From NCBI GenBank assembly GCA_002435865.1, contig DIWV01000007.1, positions 53,611 to 117,610 of the forward strand: a DNA stretch of 64,000 nucleotides, read 5' to 3'. Under the pieces are notes generated by a model, which searched no databases, had not been told where the DNA came from, and saw nothing but the letters and a program-made list of their open reading frames with translations. Numbering within the stretch: position 1 is the first letter of the stretch; the number at the start of each line of letters is the position of its first letter. The translations under genes were made by a program, and so were the position numbers. Source of the stretch: Cloacimonetes bacterium UBA6097. Its GTDB lineage: Bacteria; Cloacimonadota; Cloacimonadia; Cloacimonadales; Cloacimonadaceae. Shown piece after piece: positions 53,352-61,935 of the stretch.

Positions 53352-54749
53352 TTAATCTCTGATATATAATTTTTCTGCTTTATCAACATAATTATTGAAC
53401 CAGTTCTCAACATCTTGCGGTGTGAGACACACATCCCAGTATGTTATCTGGTCCAAAAGACCGTTAAAAAACATGTAACAGGTAGCCGGGTCTTTAACCT
53501 GTGTCGGGCACAGTGGAGTAGGTGTATCCCCCCTGATATCCTTCATGCCGAGGGTAAAGCCATAATCATTGGGCATAATTGTAGTATAACCTCCCGGAGC
53601 TGTAACGGTTCCAACCACATCTGAGTCATAATATGCTGTCAGAGTTCCATTTAAAAATGTCAGAGTGTACATATGCCAGGCAAGCTGAGTCAAATTGGAA
53701 TTTATTGGACATCCGGCTCTGGTAATTTGCATAGAAGTACCTGATGCTGTACCATCGTTTATGGTTACCTGATAGTGCATGGTTACAGTTTTGGCAACAG
53801 CATTGTAATTATCATACCAGATGCCTATTGATGGTCTCTCATAGCCCGGTTCATTAAATTTAGAATGTTCAGGGTCAGAGGCTGCCCAATATAATGCTGC
53901 TGAATTTCCACCGATAGTTATTGCTGCACCGTCAGCACCCTGGTTGGTAACATTTCTGTCTGCACTCTTCACTATTTGAGGTTTAGCATAAACTGCTACA
54001 GTGAATTGGTTATAAGTTTTCAACCTGTCTAATAACAATTGATAACTTTCACTAGCCGGGCTTGGGCATTGAACCCATCCTCCCACATGGTCTTTACCAT
54101 TGGTCATTGCAGCGCCGAATTCCAGGCATTTGTGGGTTCCGCCTCCGCCTGTAAAGTATTTATCCAATCCATCAGAACTATAATGGACTACATTACTGAA
54201 ATCTGTACCGACTGCAGTTATTAATCCCGTCATGGGTATACCACTGGGGTGACTGCTGTGATCCAAAAGACTATCCGGAGCATGTGCCTGGCTGTCGTAA
54301 TCGTTATAAAGAACGAGAGGACCGTCAACAGCCGTAGTTCTAAAGTTAAAAGCTATCTGTCCTGTATAATCAACTACTCTACCCTGAAGCGTTCCCTCTA
54401 TTGTAGTCTTGGCTTCAAATGTTGAAGCCCCCAGTCTTTTATATCTGATTCTCTTTATCTTGCAATTGCCTATAGCGTAATCATCAGGTAAGTTTATATC
54501 ACCGGGATCCGGAATACTATCGTTGAAGGTTACCGTTAATGTATCAACCCCCGGTAACATTATAATATTTTCGGTGCTTAGCCGCACAGCTGCCCTTAAA
54601 GCATAGTCACTAACATTCTCACATTCCTTGTTGAGGAAATTGTTCACTATTACACTTGGTAATTTATACATTTCTTTCTGGACACTTACATTGATGCCTG
54701 CATAAATCGTAGAAACAAGTATAACAACTATTAAGATTGCTCTTCCCAT
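53352..54749 (-). CDS. Pilus-associated LamG/concanavalin-like protein
   Basis: A 465-residue protein with a short hydrophobic N-terminus (MGRAILIVVILVSTIYAG) resembling the prepilins in this locus, and a C-terminal concanavalin/LamG-like domain (about 225-440; ARPQ-type strand LKTYNQFTVAVYAKPQ and FNGLLDQITYWDVCLTPQDVENWF). LamG domains bind carbohydrate or protein ligands, so this may be a tip adhesin of the pilus. It is 15 bases downstream of the minor pilin at 54765-55355. Confidence 0.72.
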   Translation of the reverse strand: MGRAILIVVILVSTIYAGINVSVQKEMYKLPSVIVNNFLNKECENVSDYALRAAVRLSTENIIMLPGVDTLTVTFNDSIPDPGDINLPDDYAIGNCKIKRIRYKRLGASTFEAKTTIEGTLQGRVVDYTGQIAFNFRTTAVDGPLVLYNDYDSQAHAPDSLLDHSSHPSGIPMTGLITAVGTDFSNVVHYSSDGLDKYFTGGGGTHKCLEFGAAMTNGKDHVGGWVQCPSPASESYQLLLDRLKTYNQFTVAVYAKPQIVKSADRNVTNQGADGAAITIGGNSAALYWAASDPEHSKFNEPGYERPSIGIWYDNYNAVAKTVTMHYQVTINDGTASGTSMQITRAGCPINSNLTQLAWHMYTLTFLNGTLTAYYDSDVVGTVTAPGGYTTIMPNDYGFTLGMKDIRGDTPTPLCPTQVKDPATCYMFFNGLLDQITYWDVCLTPQDVENWFNNYVDKAEKLYIRD

Positions 54750-54764
54750 AATATCCCCCTATGG

Positions 54765-55355
54765 TTATATGAATCTTAAGTAACGGTTCATCAGATAGCA
54801 CCTTAGCTGAACCTTGGTTCTGAGAGGTGTTGTATTAATTATCGGCGGGTCTCGCCTGAAAGTCATATTAACATCAACTGAAAAGATTTGCGCCCGGGTA
54901 TCACCAACAACAACATTCCCCAATCCGTACCCGTTTATATCATAATAATAGAACGATAAATCTTCCAGCCATAAAATAGAGCCCAAATCATACACGGGGG
55001 AGGAACTCTGTAAAATATCAAGTTCCCTGCCAAAATCCGTGGCGTTTTTTAAAGTAAAACTGATAGTATTGGCATTTAGCGTTAACAAGTTGTTACTGTA
55101 ATCCCAATATGTCCTGAAAGCCATCCTGTTGCTGTCGGCGACAGTAACGGCAATGGAATCTATGGGAAGATTAACACCAGCCAAAGCAATCAGATTATTC
55201 AATTCCTTGCAGGCAGTTTGTTCATGAGTCATCATCTGGGCTGCAAAGATAGTACGGTTAGCAGTATCCTGCAACTGAAACTGAAAAGATATCATCATCA
55301 GCATCAGCAGGGTTGCTATCATCAGTGCGCCAAGTAAATCTAAAAGTACTCCCAT
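54765..55355 (-). CDS. Minor pilin-like protein
   Basis: A 196-residue protein with a long N-terminal helix (MGVLLDLLGALMIATLLMLMMISF) and a hydrophilic remainder. The start follows the previous pilin-like stop by one base. The placement and helix suggest a minor pilin, but there is no standard leader peptide and no Glu5. The family was not recognised. Confidence 0.65.
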   Translation of the reverse strand: MGVLLDLLGALMIATLLMLMMISFQFQLQDTANRTIFAAQMMTHEQTACKELNNLIALAGVNLPIDSIAVTVADSNRMAFRTYWDYSNNLLTLNANTISFTLKNATDFGRELDILQSSSPVYDLGSILWLEDLSFYYYDINGYGLGNVVVGDTRAQIFSVDVNMTFRRDPPIINTTPLRTKVQLRCYLMNRYLRFI

Positions 55356-55356
55356 A

Positions 55357-55824
55357 TCAATAATCCAGATACAGATTTGTTTTGGTATAAATCCGCGAAA
55401 CAGCTACCTGATGACTCATACCCGGTGTACTGGCTATTGTTACAGTCATTTTAATCCACTTAGTGGTGGGGTTATATGACTGGTCAGCCAAAGCCACTCC
55501 CAAAGAGTCACAATAATCAAAATCATAAGTAGAATTGAATACATATCCTGCATATGCGAGATTAACTGTTTGTGTACCAACACAAGCCTGAGCAACGGTT
55601 GGCGGATCATTATCGGGTTGTATTTGTGCAAAGGCAAATTGCTGGCTTAACAACTTGGCATCGATTTCATCAAGTTTGTTGTGTGCTACCTGGGTTGCCT
55701 GAATGATTTTTGCCACATTATCAAGATTCTCAGCCTGCCCCCACATACTTCTGTTATATACCATAGATATTGTTGTAAAGAACACAATAGCAAACAGTGC
55801 CATCACCATTTCCATAAAGTTCAT
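55357..55824 (-). CDS. Minor pilin-like protein
   Basis: A 155-residue protein starting MNFMEMVMALFAIVFFTTISMV, with a hydrophobic helix and a Glu at position 5 as in processed type IV pilins. It resembles PilV/GspI-type minor pilins in size and position, directly adjacent to the pilB stop codon. The usual Gly before Phe at the peptidase site is missing, so cleavage is uncertain. Confidence 0.65.
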   Translation of the reverse strand: MNFMEMVMALFAIVFFTTISMVYNRSMWGQAENLDNVAKIIQATQVAHNKLDEIDAKLLSQQFAFAQIQPDNDPPTVAQACVGTQTVNLAYAGYVFNSTYDFDYCDSLGVALADQSYNPTTKWIKMTVTIASTPGMSHQVAVSRIYTKTNLYLDY

Positions 55825-57600
55825 CTATTCCTCCGTTGTAGCATAAGCTACTTCTTCGAGGCTGGTTTGTCCTTCCCTGATTCTTTCCAAGCCGGAGTCT
55901 CTCATGGATAACATACCGTGTTTTTCGGCAATCTCACGAATTCTGTCTTCATTGATGTCAATGCTGGCCTGCACTATTTCTGCTTTTATCTCAGGATAGA
56001 AATACAAAGCTTCGGCTATATTGATACGGCCCTTGTAGCCACCAATACATTTGGGACAACCTACCGGTTCATAAATTTTACCTGCTGCCAGTTCTTCTTC
56101 GTTTAAGCCCATTTCAATGGCAGCCTTCCAATGCTCTTTCATTAATGGACGTTTGCATACATCGCAGAGCTTGCGGACAAGTCTTTGAGCAATGATAATA
56201 TTGATAGAATATGCTAGCAGGAAAGGTTCAATTCCCATTTTGTACAAACGTGTGATTGCGCTGGGTGCATCGTTTGTATGCAGGGTAGAAAAGGTCAAGT
56301 GACCTGTATTAGCTAATTTTACAGCTATATCAGCTGTAATTTTATCTCTTATCTCACCCACCATCACAACGTCAGGGTCATGCCTCAGTATACACCTGAT
56401 AGCTTGGTCGAATGACATTTTATGACCAATCTTCAACTGCCTGGCTCCCTTGATTACGTATTCAACAGGGTCTTCACAGGTAAGAACATTTATTTCCGGT
56501 TTAATAATCTGATGCAGGGCTGCCATCAGGGTTGTGCTTTTTCCGCTTCCGGTAGGACCTGTAACAATAATGATGCCCTTGGAAGTATTAATAGATTTTA
56601 AAAATTCCTGTTCAGCCTGGGTCTGGAATCCCAGTTTCCTGAAATCTGCGATAACTTTACGGTCATCAATAACACGGATAACAACACTCTCAAAGCGTCG
56701 TTCATATTCAGCTGAGACTACGGGAAGAATAGATACTCTGAATCGAATCAGGTGGTCGTCAATTACACGCTGGGCAAATCCGTCCTGGGCTGTATCTCTT
56801 TCAAACCTGTCAACACCGATACTGCGGTCTTTTACCACAGCAGCCAATGCTTCCGGTGCAGTATTATCCTGTCTGTGCCAAAGGGTTAACTTGCCATCTA
56901 TCCTGAAATATATTTCTACCTGAGTCTTGCTTGCAGCCAATATATGTATATCACTGGCATCTTTGCGGACAGCTTCAAGCAAAGCACCTTCGAACAAATT
57001 GACCAGCAGGCTTCTGTTTATTTCTTCTTCCAGTTCCTGTTCATTTAGTTCTGCTTCCTGCTTGTCAACGTCAACTATAACATCACCGGCTTCCTGGAGC
57101 ATCTGGAGAAATTCGTTCTTTTGGGGAGCAATCTTTTGGATTAAATCTTCAATGGTCTTTAAATTGCACCAATAAACTTCATAGCGTTTATATGGTGTCT
57201 CTATTGGTATATCTTTGATAATTCTGTCAGTGGGGTCGGCAGCCAGAACAACTAACGATTCCCTGGAAGAGTTTTGCAATTTAAAAGGAAATACTTTTCG
57301 GAAGAATAACTTTCTTTTGAATTCATCAGGAAAGTTTTTCAAAATCTCCATAGTGTGGTCAATATGTACTTTTTCCAGGCTTTCAGGGTCCACTTCATAG
57401 TTAGCAAAAGCGTAAAGTTTAGATAATGCTTCATAAACTGTATCATGAGATACCTTATATTCTTCGACCAGCATTCTTGCCATAGCACTGGGTGATGTAT
57501 CGCCAAATTCACGTAGCCGCACATTGACACGTTCAATAAAGTCCTGGGGAAAATACCCCTTTTCTACAAGATATACTCCGAATTTAGTCAATGCTGCCAT
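55825..57600 (-). CDS. pilB: Type IV pilus assembly / type II secretion ATPase (PilB/GspE)
   Basis: A 591-residue extension ATPase. The N-terminal MshEN-like domain (about 1-150) is followed by Walker A GPTGSGKST (about 350-358), aspartate-box CEDPVEYV, Walker B DPDVVMVGEIRD, the His box STLHTND, and the zinc tetracysteine motif CDVCKRP ... CPKCIGGYKGR near the end. It powers pilin polymerisation. It overlaps nothing; the pilC-like gene ends 9 bases earlier. Confidence 0.95.
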   Translation of the reverse strand: MAALTKFGVYLVEKGYFPQDFIERVNVRLREFGDTSPSAMARMLVEEYKVSHDTVYEALSKLYAFANYEVDPESLEKVHIDHTMEILKNFPDEFKRKLFFRKVFPFKLQNSSRESLVVLAADPTDRIIKDIPIETPYKRYEVYWCNLKTIEDLIQKIAPQKNEFLQMLQEAGDVIVDVDKQEAELNEQELEEEINRSLLVNLFEGALLEAVRKDASDIHILAASKTQVEIYFRIDGKLTLWHRQDNTAPEALAAVVKDRSIGVDRFERDTAQDGFAQRVIDDHLIRFRVSILPVVSAEYERRFESVVIRVIDDRKVIADFRKLGFQTQAEQEFLKSINTSKGIIIVTGPTGSGKSTTLMAALHQIIKPEINVLTCEDPVEYVIKGARQLKIGHKMSFDQAIRCILRHDPDVVMVGEIRDKITADIAVKLANTGHLTFSTLHTNDAPSAITRLYKMGIEPFLLAYSINIIIAQRLVRKLCDVCKRPLMKEHWKAAIEMGLNEEELAAGKIYEPVGCPKCIGGYKGRINIAEALYFYPEIKAEIVQASIDINEDRIREIAEKHGMLSMRDSGLERIREGQTSLEEVAYATTEE

Positions 57601-57609
57601 GATAAATCC

Positions 57610-58947
57610 TTATGCTGTTGGTGGTGATACAGTGGCGATTTCAGCCGAAACTACTGTTAACATTGTAATAGCTATAGCTATGAAGATACCTACAAAGGAT
57701 GAAATATATTCAATCAGAGCCTGCATTTTGTAGGTTGTTTCCGATTCATAATAAGATGCAATCTGCTGAGCTGCCTGCAGGATATTACCTGTTTCAGAAC
57801 CTGTCTTAAGCCTGGTTATGGCAGTCTTGGTAAATACACCTGAGGCTTCCATAGCCTGAACAAATCCTTCACCTTCTTTCAGCATCAGGGGAATGGTAAT
57901 ACTCTTTATTTGCTTTTCCATATAAGCATTACGGCATGCTTCTGAGGCAGTCCTGATAGTTTCAATATTATCGCCTGCTCCGGAATAAATCGTGCCAAAT
58001 ACCCTGAAGTAGATTTCGATGCTGGATTTATGGATCAAGTGTCCCATTACCGGTAATTTAATTATATGTTTATCTCTCCAGACTTTGCCTTTAGGTGTAG
58101 CCCACCACCGCCAAAGAGCTATGGATGGGACAGCGACTAATAATAGTAAAATCCACCACCAGTTTGACAGCCAGTCGCTTAATTGCAGAGTTGCTTTTGT
58201 CAAAGGCGGAAGAGGCATCTTGTACTTAATGAAGAGTTGGGCAGTTGCGGGGAAAATATCCACTACGTAGTATACGACAGCTGCAACTGTTGCTACAACG
58301 GCAAACATCGGAGATATCAAAGTTTTCTTAATGTTTTTCCTGATTTCCATATCCCGTTCAATAAATTTGTTTGTAGCTTCAAAAATCTCTGTCATGTTAC
58401 CGCTGCGTGTTGCAAGTCCCATCATGAAAGCAGGGAATTTGCCAAAGACATCGGTAAAGCGCATAAATACTTCTTTACCTTCCACACCCTGTTTCAGCTG
58501 GTTTTCTATCTGCATCAAAGCTTCTCTCATCATCCTGTTTGGCTGTTCTTCTGCAAGCATGCTGAGGATTTTACCAAAACTCATCTTGTCTCTCAGCATA
58601 TTTGTGCTTAGCTTGATGAACATCATAATGTCCTGAGGTGTTGGTTTTACTTTGATATCAAACAGCACCGGTGTAATTTTAAAGTCTTTATATCCCATAC
58701 GCTGCAGAGCTTGGGATACTTCTTCCTTAGAATAAGCAGATTGTTTGCCTGTAAAAGCTTTGCCCATGGGAAGTTTTACTTTGTAGATAAAATCTTTTTT
58801 GTACTCAACAGATAGAATCCTGAGCTGATGCCTTTCTACAAGCTTTGCAAGCTGATCTTTAACTTCTTTTTTGGATGTAACGGAGAGGGTGCCCTGCACA
58901 AGTTTACCTTGTGGATTGCTACCTTTGAATCTTACTTCTTTTATCAT
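57610..58947 (-). CDS. pilC: Type IV pilus / type II secretion inner-membrane platform protein (PilC/GspF)
   Basis: A 445-residue polytopic protein with two T2SSF domains (about 120-245 and 310-440), each with cytoplasmic helices and membrane segments (LISPMFAVVATVAAVVYYVVDIFPA; LIEYISSFVGIFIAIAITMLT). Motifs include MFIKLSTNMLRDKMSFGKIL and LKTGSETGNILQAAQQIASYYE. The N-terminal 110 residues are an extra pair of short repeats (SKKEVKDQL and SKEEVSQAL). It is the platform on which PilB works. Confidence 0.92.
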   Translation of the reverse strand: MIKEVRFKGSNPQGKLVQGTLSVTSKKEVKDQLAKLVERHQLRILSVEYKKDFIYKVKLPMGKAFTGKQSAYSKEEVSQALQRMGYKDFKITPVLFDIKVKPTPQDIMMFIKLSTNMLRDKMSFGKILSMLAEEQPNRMMREALMQIENQLKQGVEGKEVFMRFTDVFGKFPAFMMGLATRSGNMTEIFEATNKFIERDMEIRKNIKKTLISPMFAVVATVAAVVYYVVDIFPATAQLFIKYKMPLPPLTKATLQLSDWLSNWWWILLLLVAVPSIALWRWWATPKGKVWRDKHIIKLPVMGHLIHKSSIEIYFRVFGTIYSGAGDNIETIRTASEACRNAYMEKQIKSITIPLMLKEGEGFVQAMEASGVFTKTAITRLKTGSETGNILQAAQQIASYYESETTYKMQALIEYISSFVGIFIAIAITMLTVVSAEIATVSPPTA

Positions 58948-59038
58948 AATACAATCTTATTCACATAGTATATTTTAGTCAATATCTTTTATTTATTATC
59001 CTGAGATATTTTGTAAAACAACAATAATGTCTCAATTA

Positions 59039-59533
59039 TTACCAGCCGGCCGCATCACTAACAGCGACAGTATGGGTTTCTGTGATTTTTTTGGTTGCTT
59101 TTATCTGGACAATGGTGATACTTGCTGTTACCACGGGATGTTTTCCGGCTTTAATGTGTTTTCCGAGACCTTTAACTACGATTGTTATAAAGGTGAATGC
59201 CGGGAAATCTCTGGCACGCACGCTGATTATGCGGAATTCTCCATTCTCACCGGTAGTACTGTAATTGGGACCATTAAAGCCGATATTGCCTGATAATCTG
59301 GCAATAGTAACCAGGCTTGCATCGATTAAGCCGCTTTTGTCTCCGGCACCTCCAAGCATTTTTGAAGTTTCGCAATACTTTGTCATATAGGGAATATAAG
59401 TAGTCATTTCTGCCGACATGGCATTTCGGTTGGCAATATAGGACTGGGTTAGAAACAGGCTTATGCCCAGTGAAATTAACACGCCAACTATTATAACGCT
59501 CATGACCAGAAGCAGTATTTGCTGATTTCCCAT
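59039..59533 (-). CDS. Pilin-like protein, paralogue of the major pilin
   Basis: A 164-residue protein with MGNQQILLLVMSVIIVGVLIS at its start, sharing with the next pilin a G-x2-Q hydrophobic N-terminus, GGAG, IGFNG-NYS, GEFR and GLGK-KAG-HP. Position 5 after the putative cleavage Gly is not Glu. AGGAGAGA precedes the ATG. A weak sigma-54-like site lies about 105 bases upstream (59640-59655). Confidence 0.78.
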   Translation of the reverse strand: MGNQQILLLVMSVIIVGVLISLGISLFLTQSYIANRNAMSAEMTTYIPYMTKYCETSKMLGGAGDKSGLIDASLVTIARLSGNIGFNGPNYSTTGENGEFRIISVRARDFPAFTFITIVVKGLGKHIKAGKHPVVTASITIVQIKATKKITETHTVAVSDAAGW

Positions 59534-59855
59534 ATTTCTCTCCTTTGGTAAAAGCTCACTAAGTCAAATAAATTATTCCGGGCTCTATTGCAATATAAAT
59601 AAAATCATGCAGAAATCTCTTTATTAAAGGTATAAACAAGGCATATACCATTCCAATCCGTTCTGCCATTTAGTTTTAATTTGTAACCTTCTGATTTACT
59701 GAGTGGTTAGAAGCACTAAGCAGCATTTTAAATGTTATGTTTTGCCTAATTCATGTAATAATTATGCAACATTATAAGGTTTATCAGTAAAGCAAAAAAA
59801 ATGGGGAAGACCAGATAAAAAGTCTCCCCCAAAATGGTTGCTTGTTATACTTTAA
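59534..59855 (-). terminator. Intergenic region with terminator of the major pilin (59794-59830)
   Basis: On the minus strand, GGGGGAGAC / GTCTTCCCC (one mismatch, 10-base loop) is followed by eight T and lies 25 bases after the pilin stop. It probably separates the abundant pilin transcript from the machinery genes. A weak GG-N10-GC site at 59640-59655 could drive the downstream genes. Nothing else was seen. Confidence 0.7.
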
Positions 59856-60296
59856 TTAAAATGTTGCAGCATCAATAGCTGTAGCATTCATTGTGCCGTC
59901 AGGCAGTGATACTATAGTAGTAACTTTGGGATGCAGACCGGCTTTGGTGTCTTTACCTAAGCCAACCAGAGTAACTGTTGAGTCTGCAGCAGTAGCAGCG
60001 GTTAAACGGAATTCGCCGGTATCGGTATTAGTTAAGCTGTAGTTAGCTCCATTGAATCCGATATAAGCAGCAATGTCAGCCTGAACCATATTGGTTGCAT
60101 CTTGTCCTGCGCCACCCTGTGATGTGGGGGTCTTCCACCATTGGACTACTAAACTGCCATAAGTTGTTAATTCACTGGCAACAGCCTGTTTGTTGGCATT
60201 GTATGCCTGGTTGTTAAACATCATGATACCTACGACGACTGCGACGCCGACGATAATAACACTAAGTACGATCAAAAGAATTTGTTGGGTTCCCAT
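59856..60296 (-). CDS. Probable major pilin subunit
   Basis: A 146-residue protein starting MGTQQILLIVLSVIIVGVAV with a long N-terminal hydrophobic helix, then a globular domain rich in Thr and Ala (IGFNGANYSLTNTDTGEFRL). Its putative prepilin leader is just MG, and Glu5, conserved in nearly all type IV pilins, is absent. Its own sigma-54-type promoter and terminator suggest high expression. AAGGAGACC lies before the ATG. Confidence 0.82.
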   Translation of the reverse strand: MGTQQILLIVLSVIIVGVAVVVGIMMFNNQAYNANKQAVASELTTYGSLVVQWWKTPTSQGGAGQDATNMVQADIAAYIGFNGANYSLTNTDTGEFRLTAATAADSTVTLVGLGKDTKAGLHPKVTTIVSLPDGTMNATAIDAATF

Positions 60297-60707
60297 AGTA
60301 AGGTCTCCTTTTTTTAGTTAATTTTAGGTTTTTCACCCTATGTGACATTCGGAATTGTATAACGCAATCCCTGTGCCAATTATTCCAATTCCAAAATATC
60401 ATGACAAAAACAATGGCTTAAGCGCTGCATAACAACAAATAACAAAATGTGTATTTTTTTTCTCACAGAATGCCAATCTTGGTTAAATGATGTATAAAAG
60501 TAACACTAATATTAGGCTTTAGTGATAAATATACAACGTTAGGGTGCGAAGAACAAGAAAGAAAAGCGTTATTTGGATTTCATAATGCCAGATTGGTAGC
60601 ATAGCTTTTCAAGCTGTTGTTTGGTCATGGTTTTTAACCTGACCTTTTGTATGATGCATGAGGTTGCAAACCTAACGCTACAACAGGATACAATCCTATG
60701 CTACTTC
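60297..60707 (-). promoter_or_regulatory. Pilin upstream region with sigma-54 promoter (60363-60378)
   Basis: On the minus strand, TGGCACAGGGATTGCG has the invariant GG and GC of a -24/-12 promoter with exactly 10 bases between, and close matches to TGGCAC and TTGC. The start codon is about 67 bases downstream. Further upstream the region is AT-rich, and an imperfect inverted pair (CGTTAGGGTGCGAA near 60538, TTGCAAACCTAACG near 60664) flanks about 110 bases with no gene. Confidence 0.75.
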
Positions 60708-61736
60708 TTATTTAAATATTAACAGCGTCCTGACCAGTGCCTGCAGATTTTTTTGTACTATCTCATGTCGCTTAGTGCCGGCAGGATGCACAGTGCCGAC
60801 ACCCAGTTTGTTTGCCCCGCAGACTTCTATATCGTACGAATATGTGCCCCATTCATAATAAAAGTAGTTCCTGGCATTGCCAATCCTGGAAGTATTGCCC
60901 GGATGAACAGCATAAGTGCCGGGTGCATAATCTTTGGGAACTGCAGATGCATAGGTTTTAGCAATATCTCTCATAGCGGTAAAATCATCTTTGGTTTTCT
61001 TGTCTTTCATATCCTGCCAGGGCAGATATATCTTTTCACTATAAGTGCCGGAAGCAGAAGTATGATAGGAAAATACGTATTTGAAACTCACCAGTTCGGC
61101 AATTTCCATAACAGCCCTGGTTTCGGCTTCGGAAGCAGGAGCTATACCTTTATAAAAGGGGCTCATTTCCGGCAGGCTTTTGTCCAGGCTCCAAAAAGTG
61201 GGATAATTACGGTTCAAATCTACTCCGTCCGTTTTAATATCAAGCTTCCTGTTATTATTGGTATCTGTATTGTTCTTCCTTTTCCATTCATATTTTCCTG
61301 AGGTTACAATTTTCCAGCCATCAGGATTTAGTGTGGGAATAATCCAGAAAGCATATGCATCGAGCAAATCCCGTACCTTGGCATCACCGGGATTCTCACT
61401 CAGATACTTTGCAAAAGCCATAGCTATTTCCAATCCCATCACTTCATCACCATGGTGCTGACCAATGATCAGGACGGGGGTACGGTCTATATCGGTCTGG
61501 ATTTGCAGGGCGTAAATGGGATTTTCACCGGCAATGGTTGTGCCGATTGTATGCAGCTTAAAGGATTCCGGATTGATCCGGCTTAACTCTTTTAAATCTG
61601 CTTTCAGTTTGGCATCATTATAATAGGATTTGTCCAGAGGATAAACATTGGCTATTTTCCTGGCGCATGACATTTGTGTAAGACTTAGCATTATACAGAT
61701 TATTAATCCGATTTTATATATATTTATTAAGTTCAT
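60708..61736 (-). CDS. M14-family zinc carboxypeptidase
   Basis: A 342-residue secreted metallocarboxypeptidase. The N-terminal hydrophobic segment (IGLIICIMLSLTQMSC) could be a lipoprotein signal with Cys24. The zinc ligands H95 and E98 are in GQHHGDE; the substrate-binding GVDLNRNYP and the later SYHTSASGTY (third zinc His) follow, and YDIEV near the end contains the catalytic Glu. It releases C-terminal amino acids from peptides, possibly from cell wall. It is divergent from nadC. Confidence 0.88.
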   Translation of the reverse strand: MNLINIYKIGLIICIMLSLTQMSCARKIANVYPLDKSYYNDAKLKADLKELSRINPESFKLHTIGTTIAGENPIYALQIQTDIDRTPVLIIGQHHGDEVMGLEIAMAFAKYLSENPGDAKVRDLLDAYAFWIIPTLNPDGWKIVTSGKYEWKRKNNTDTNNNRKLDIKTDGVDLNRNYPTFWSLDKSLPEMSPFYKGIAPASEAETRAVMEIAELVSFKYVFSYHTSASGTYSEKIYLPWQDMKDKKTKDDFTAMRDIAKTYASAVPKDYAPGTYAVHPGNTSRIGNARNYFYYEWGTYSYDIEVCGANKLGVGTVHPAGTKRHEIVQKNLQALVRTLLIFK

Positions 61737-61782
61737 TAACCGTCCCCGAGTATTCTAACTTACTTCTATACAATATTATTTG

Positions 61783-61798
61783 TTGACAAAAATGTCAA
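61783..61798 (+). promoter_or_regulatory. Palindrome overlapping a -35 box upstream of nadC
   Basis: TTGACA-AAAA-TGTCAA, a perfect 6+4+6 inverted repeat whose left arm is a consensus -35. No strong -10 follows at 17 bases. It may be an operator for a regulator of the downstream genes. Confidence 0.5.
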
Positions 61799-61829
61799 TA
61801 GAAAAATCCATGTAAAGCAAAGGAGAACC

Positions 61830-61883
61830 ATGCGAATGATTGGCTCTTGGCAACTAAAACGTACTAATAACATAATAAAATAG
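61830..61883 (+). CDS. Possible leader peptide (17 residues) before nadC
   Basis: A tiny frame, MRMIGSWQLKRTNNIIK, starting 4 bases after AAAGGAG and ending 4 bases before a strong terminator hairpin. The arrangement (promoter-like box, ribosome site, short peptide, terminator, then a structural gene) resembles an attenuator. No run of one regulatory codon is obvious, so the sensed signal is unclear. It could instead be a free small protein. Confidence 0.4.
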   Translation: MRMIGSWQLKRTNNIIK

Positions 61884-61887
61884 ATTA

Positions 61888-61919
61888 AAAGCATTTGCAC
61901 GACAGCAAATGCTTTTTTT
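61888..61919 (+). terminator. Intrinsic terminator or attenuator before nadC
   Basis: Perfect 11-bp stem AAAGCATTTGC / GCAAATGCTTT with loop ACGACA, then a run of T, just 16 bases before the nadC start codon. Confidence 0.85.
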
Positions 61920-61935
61920 GTTTATAGAGGTGAAA

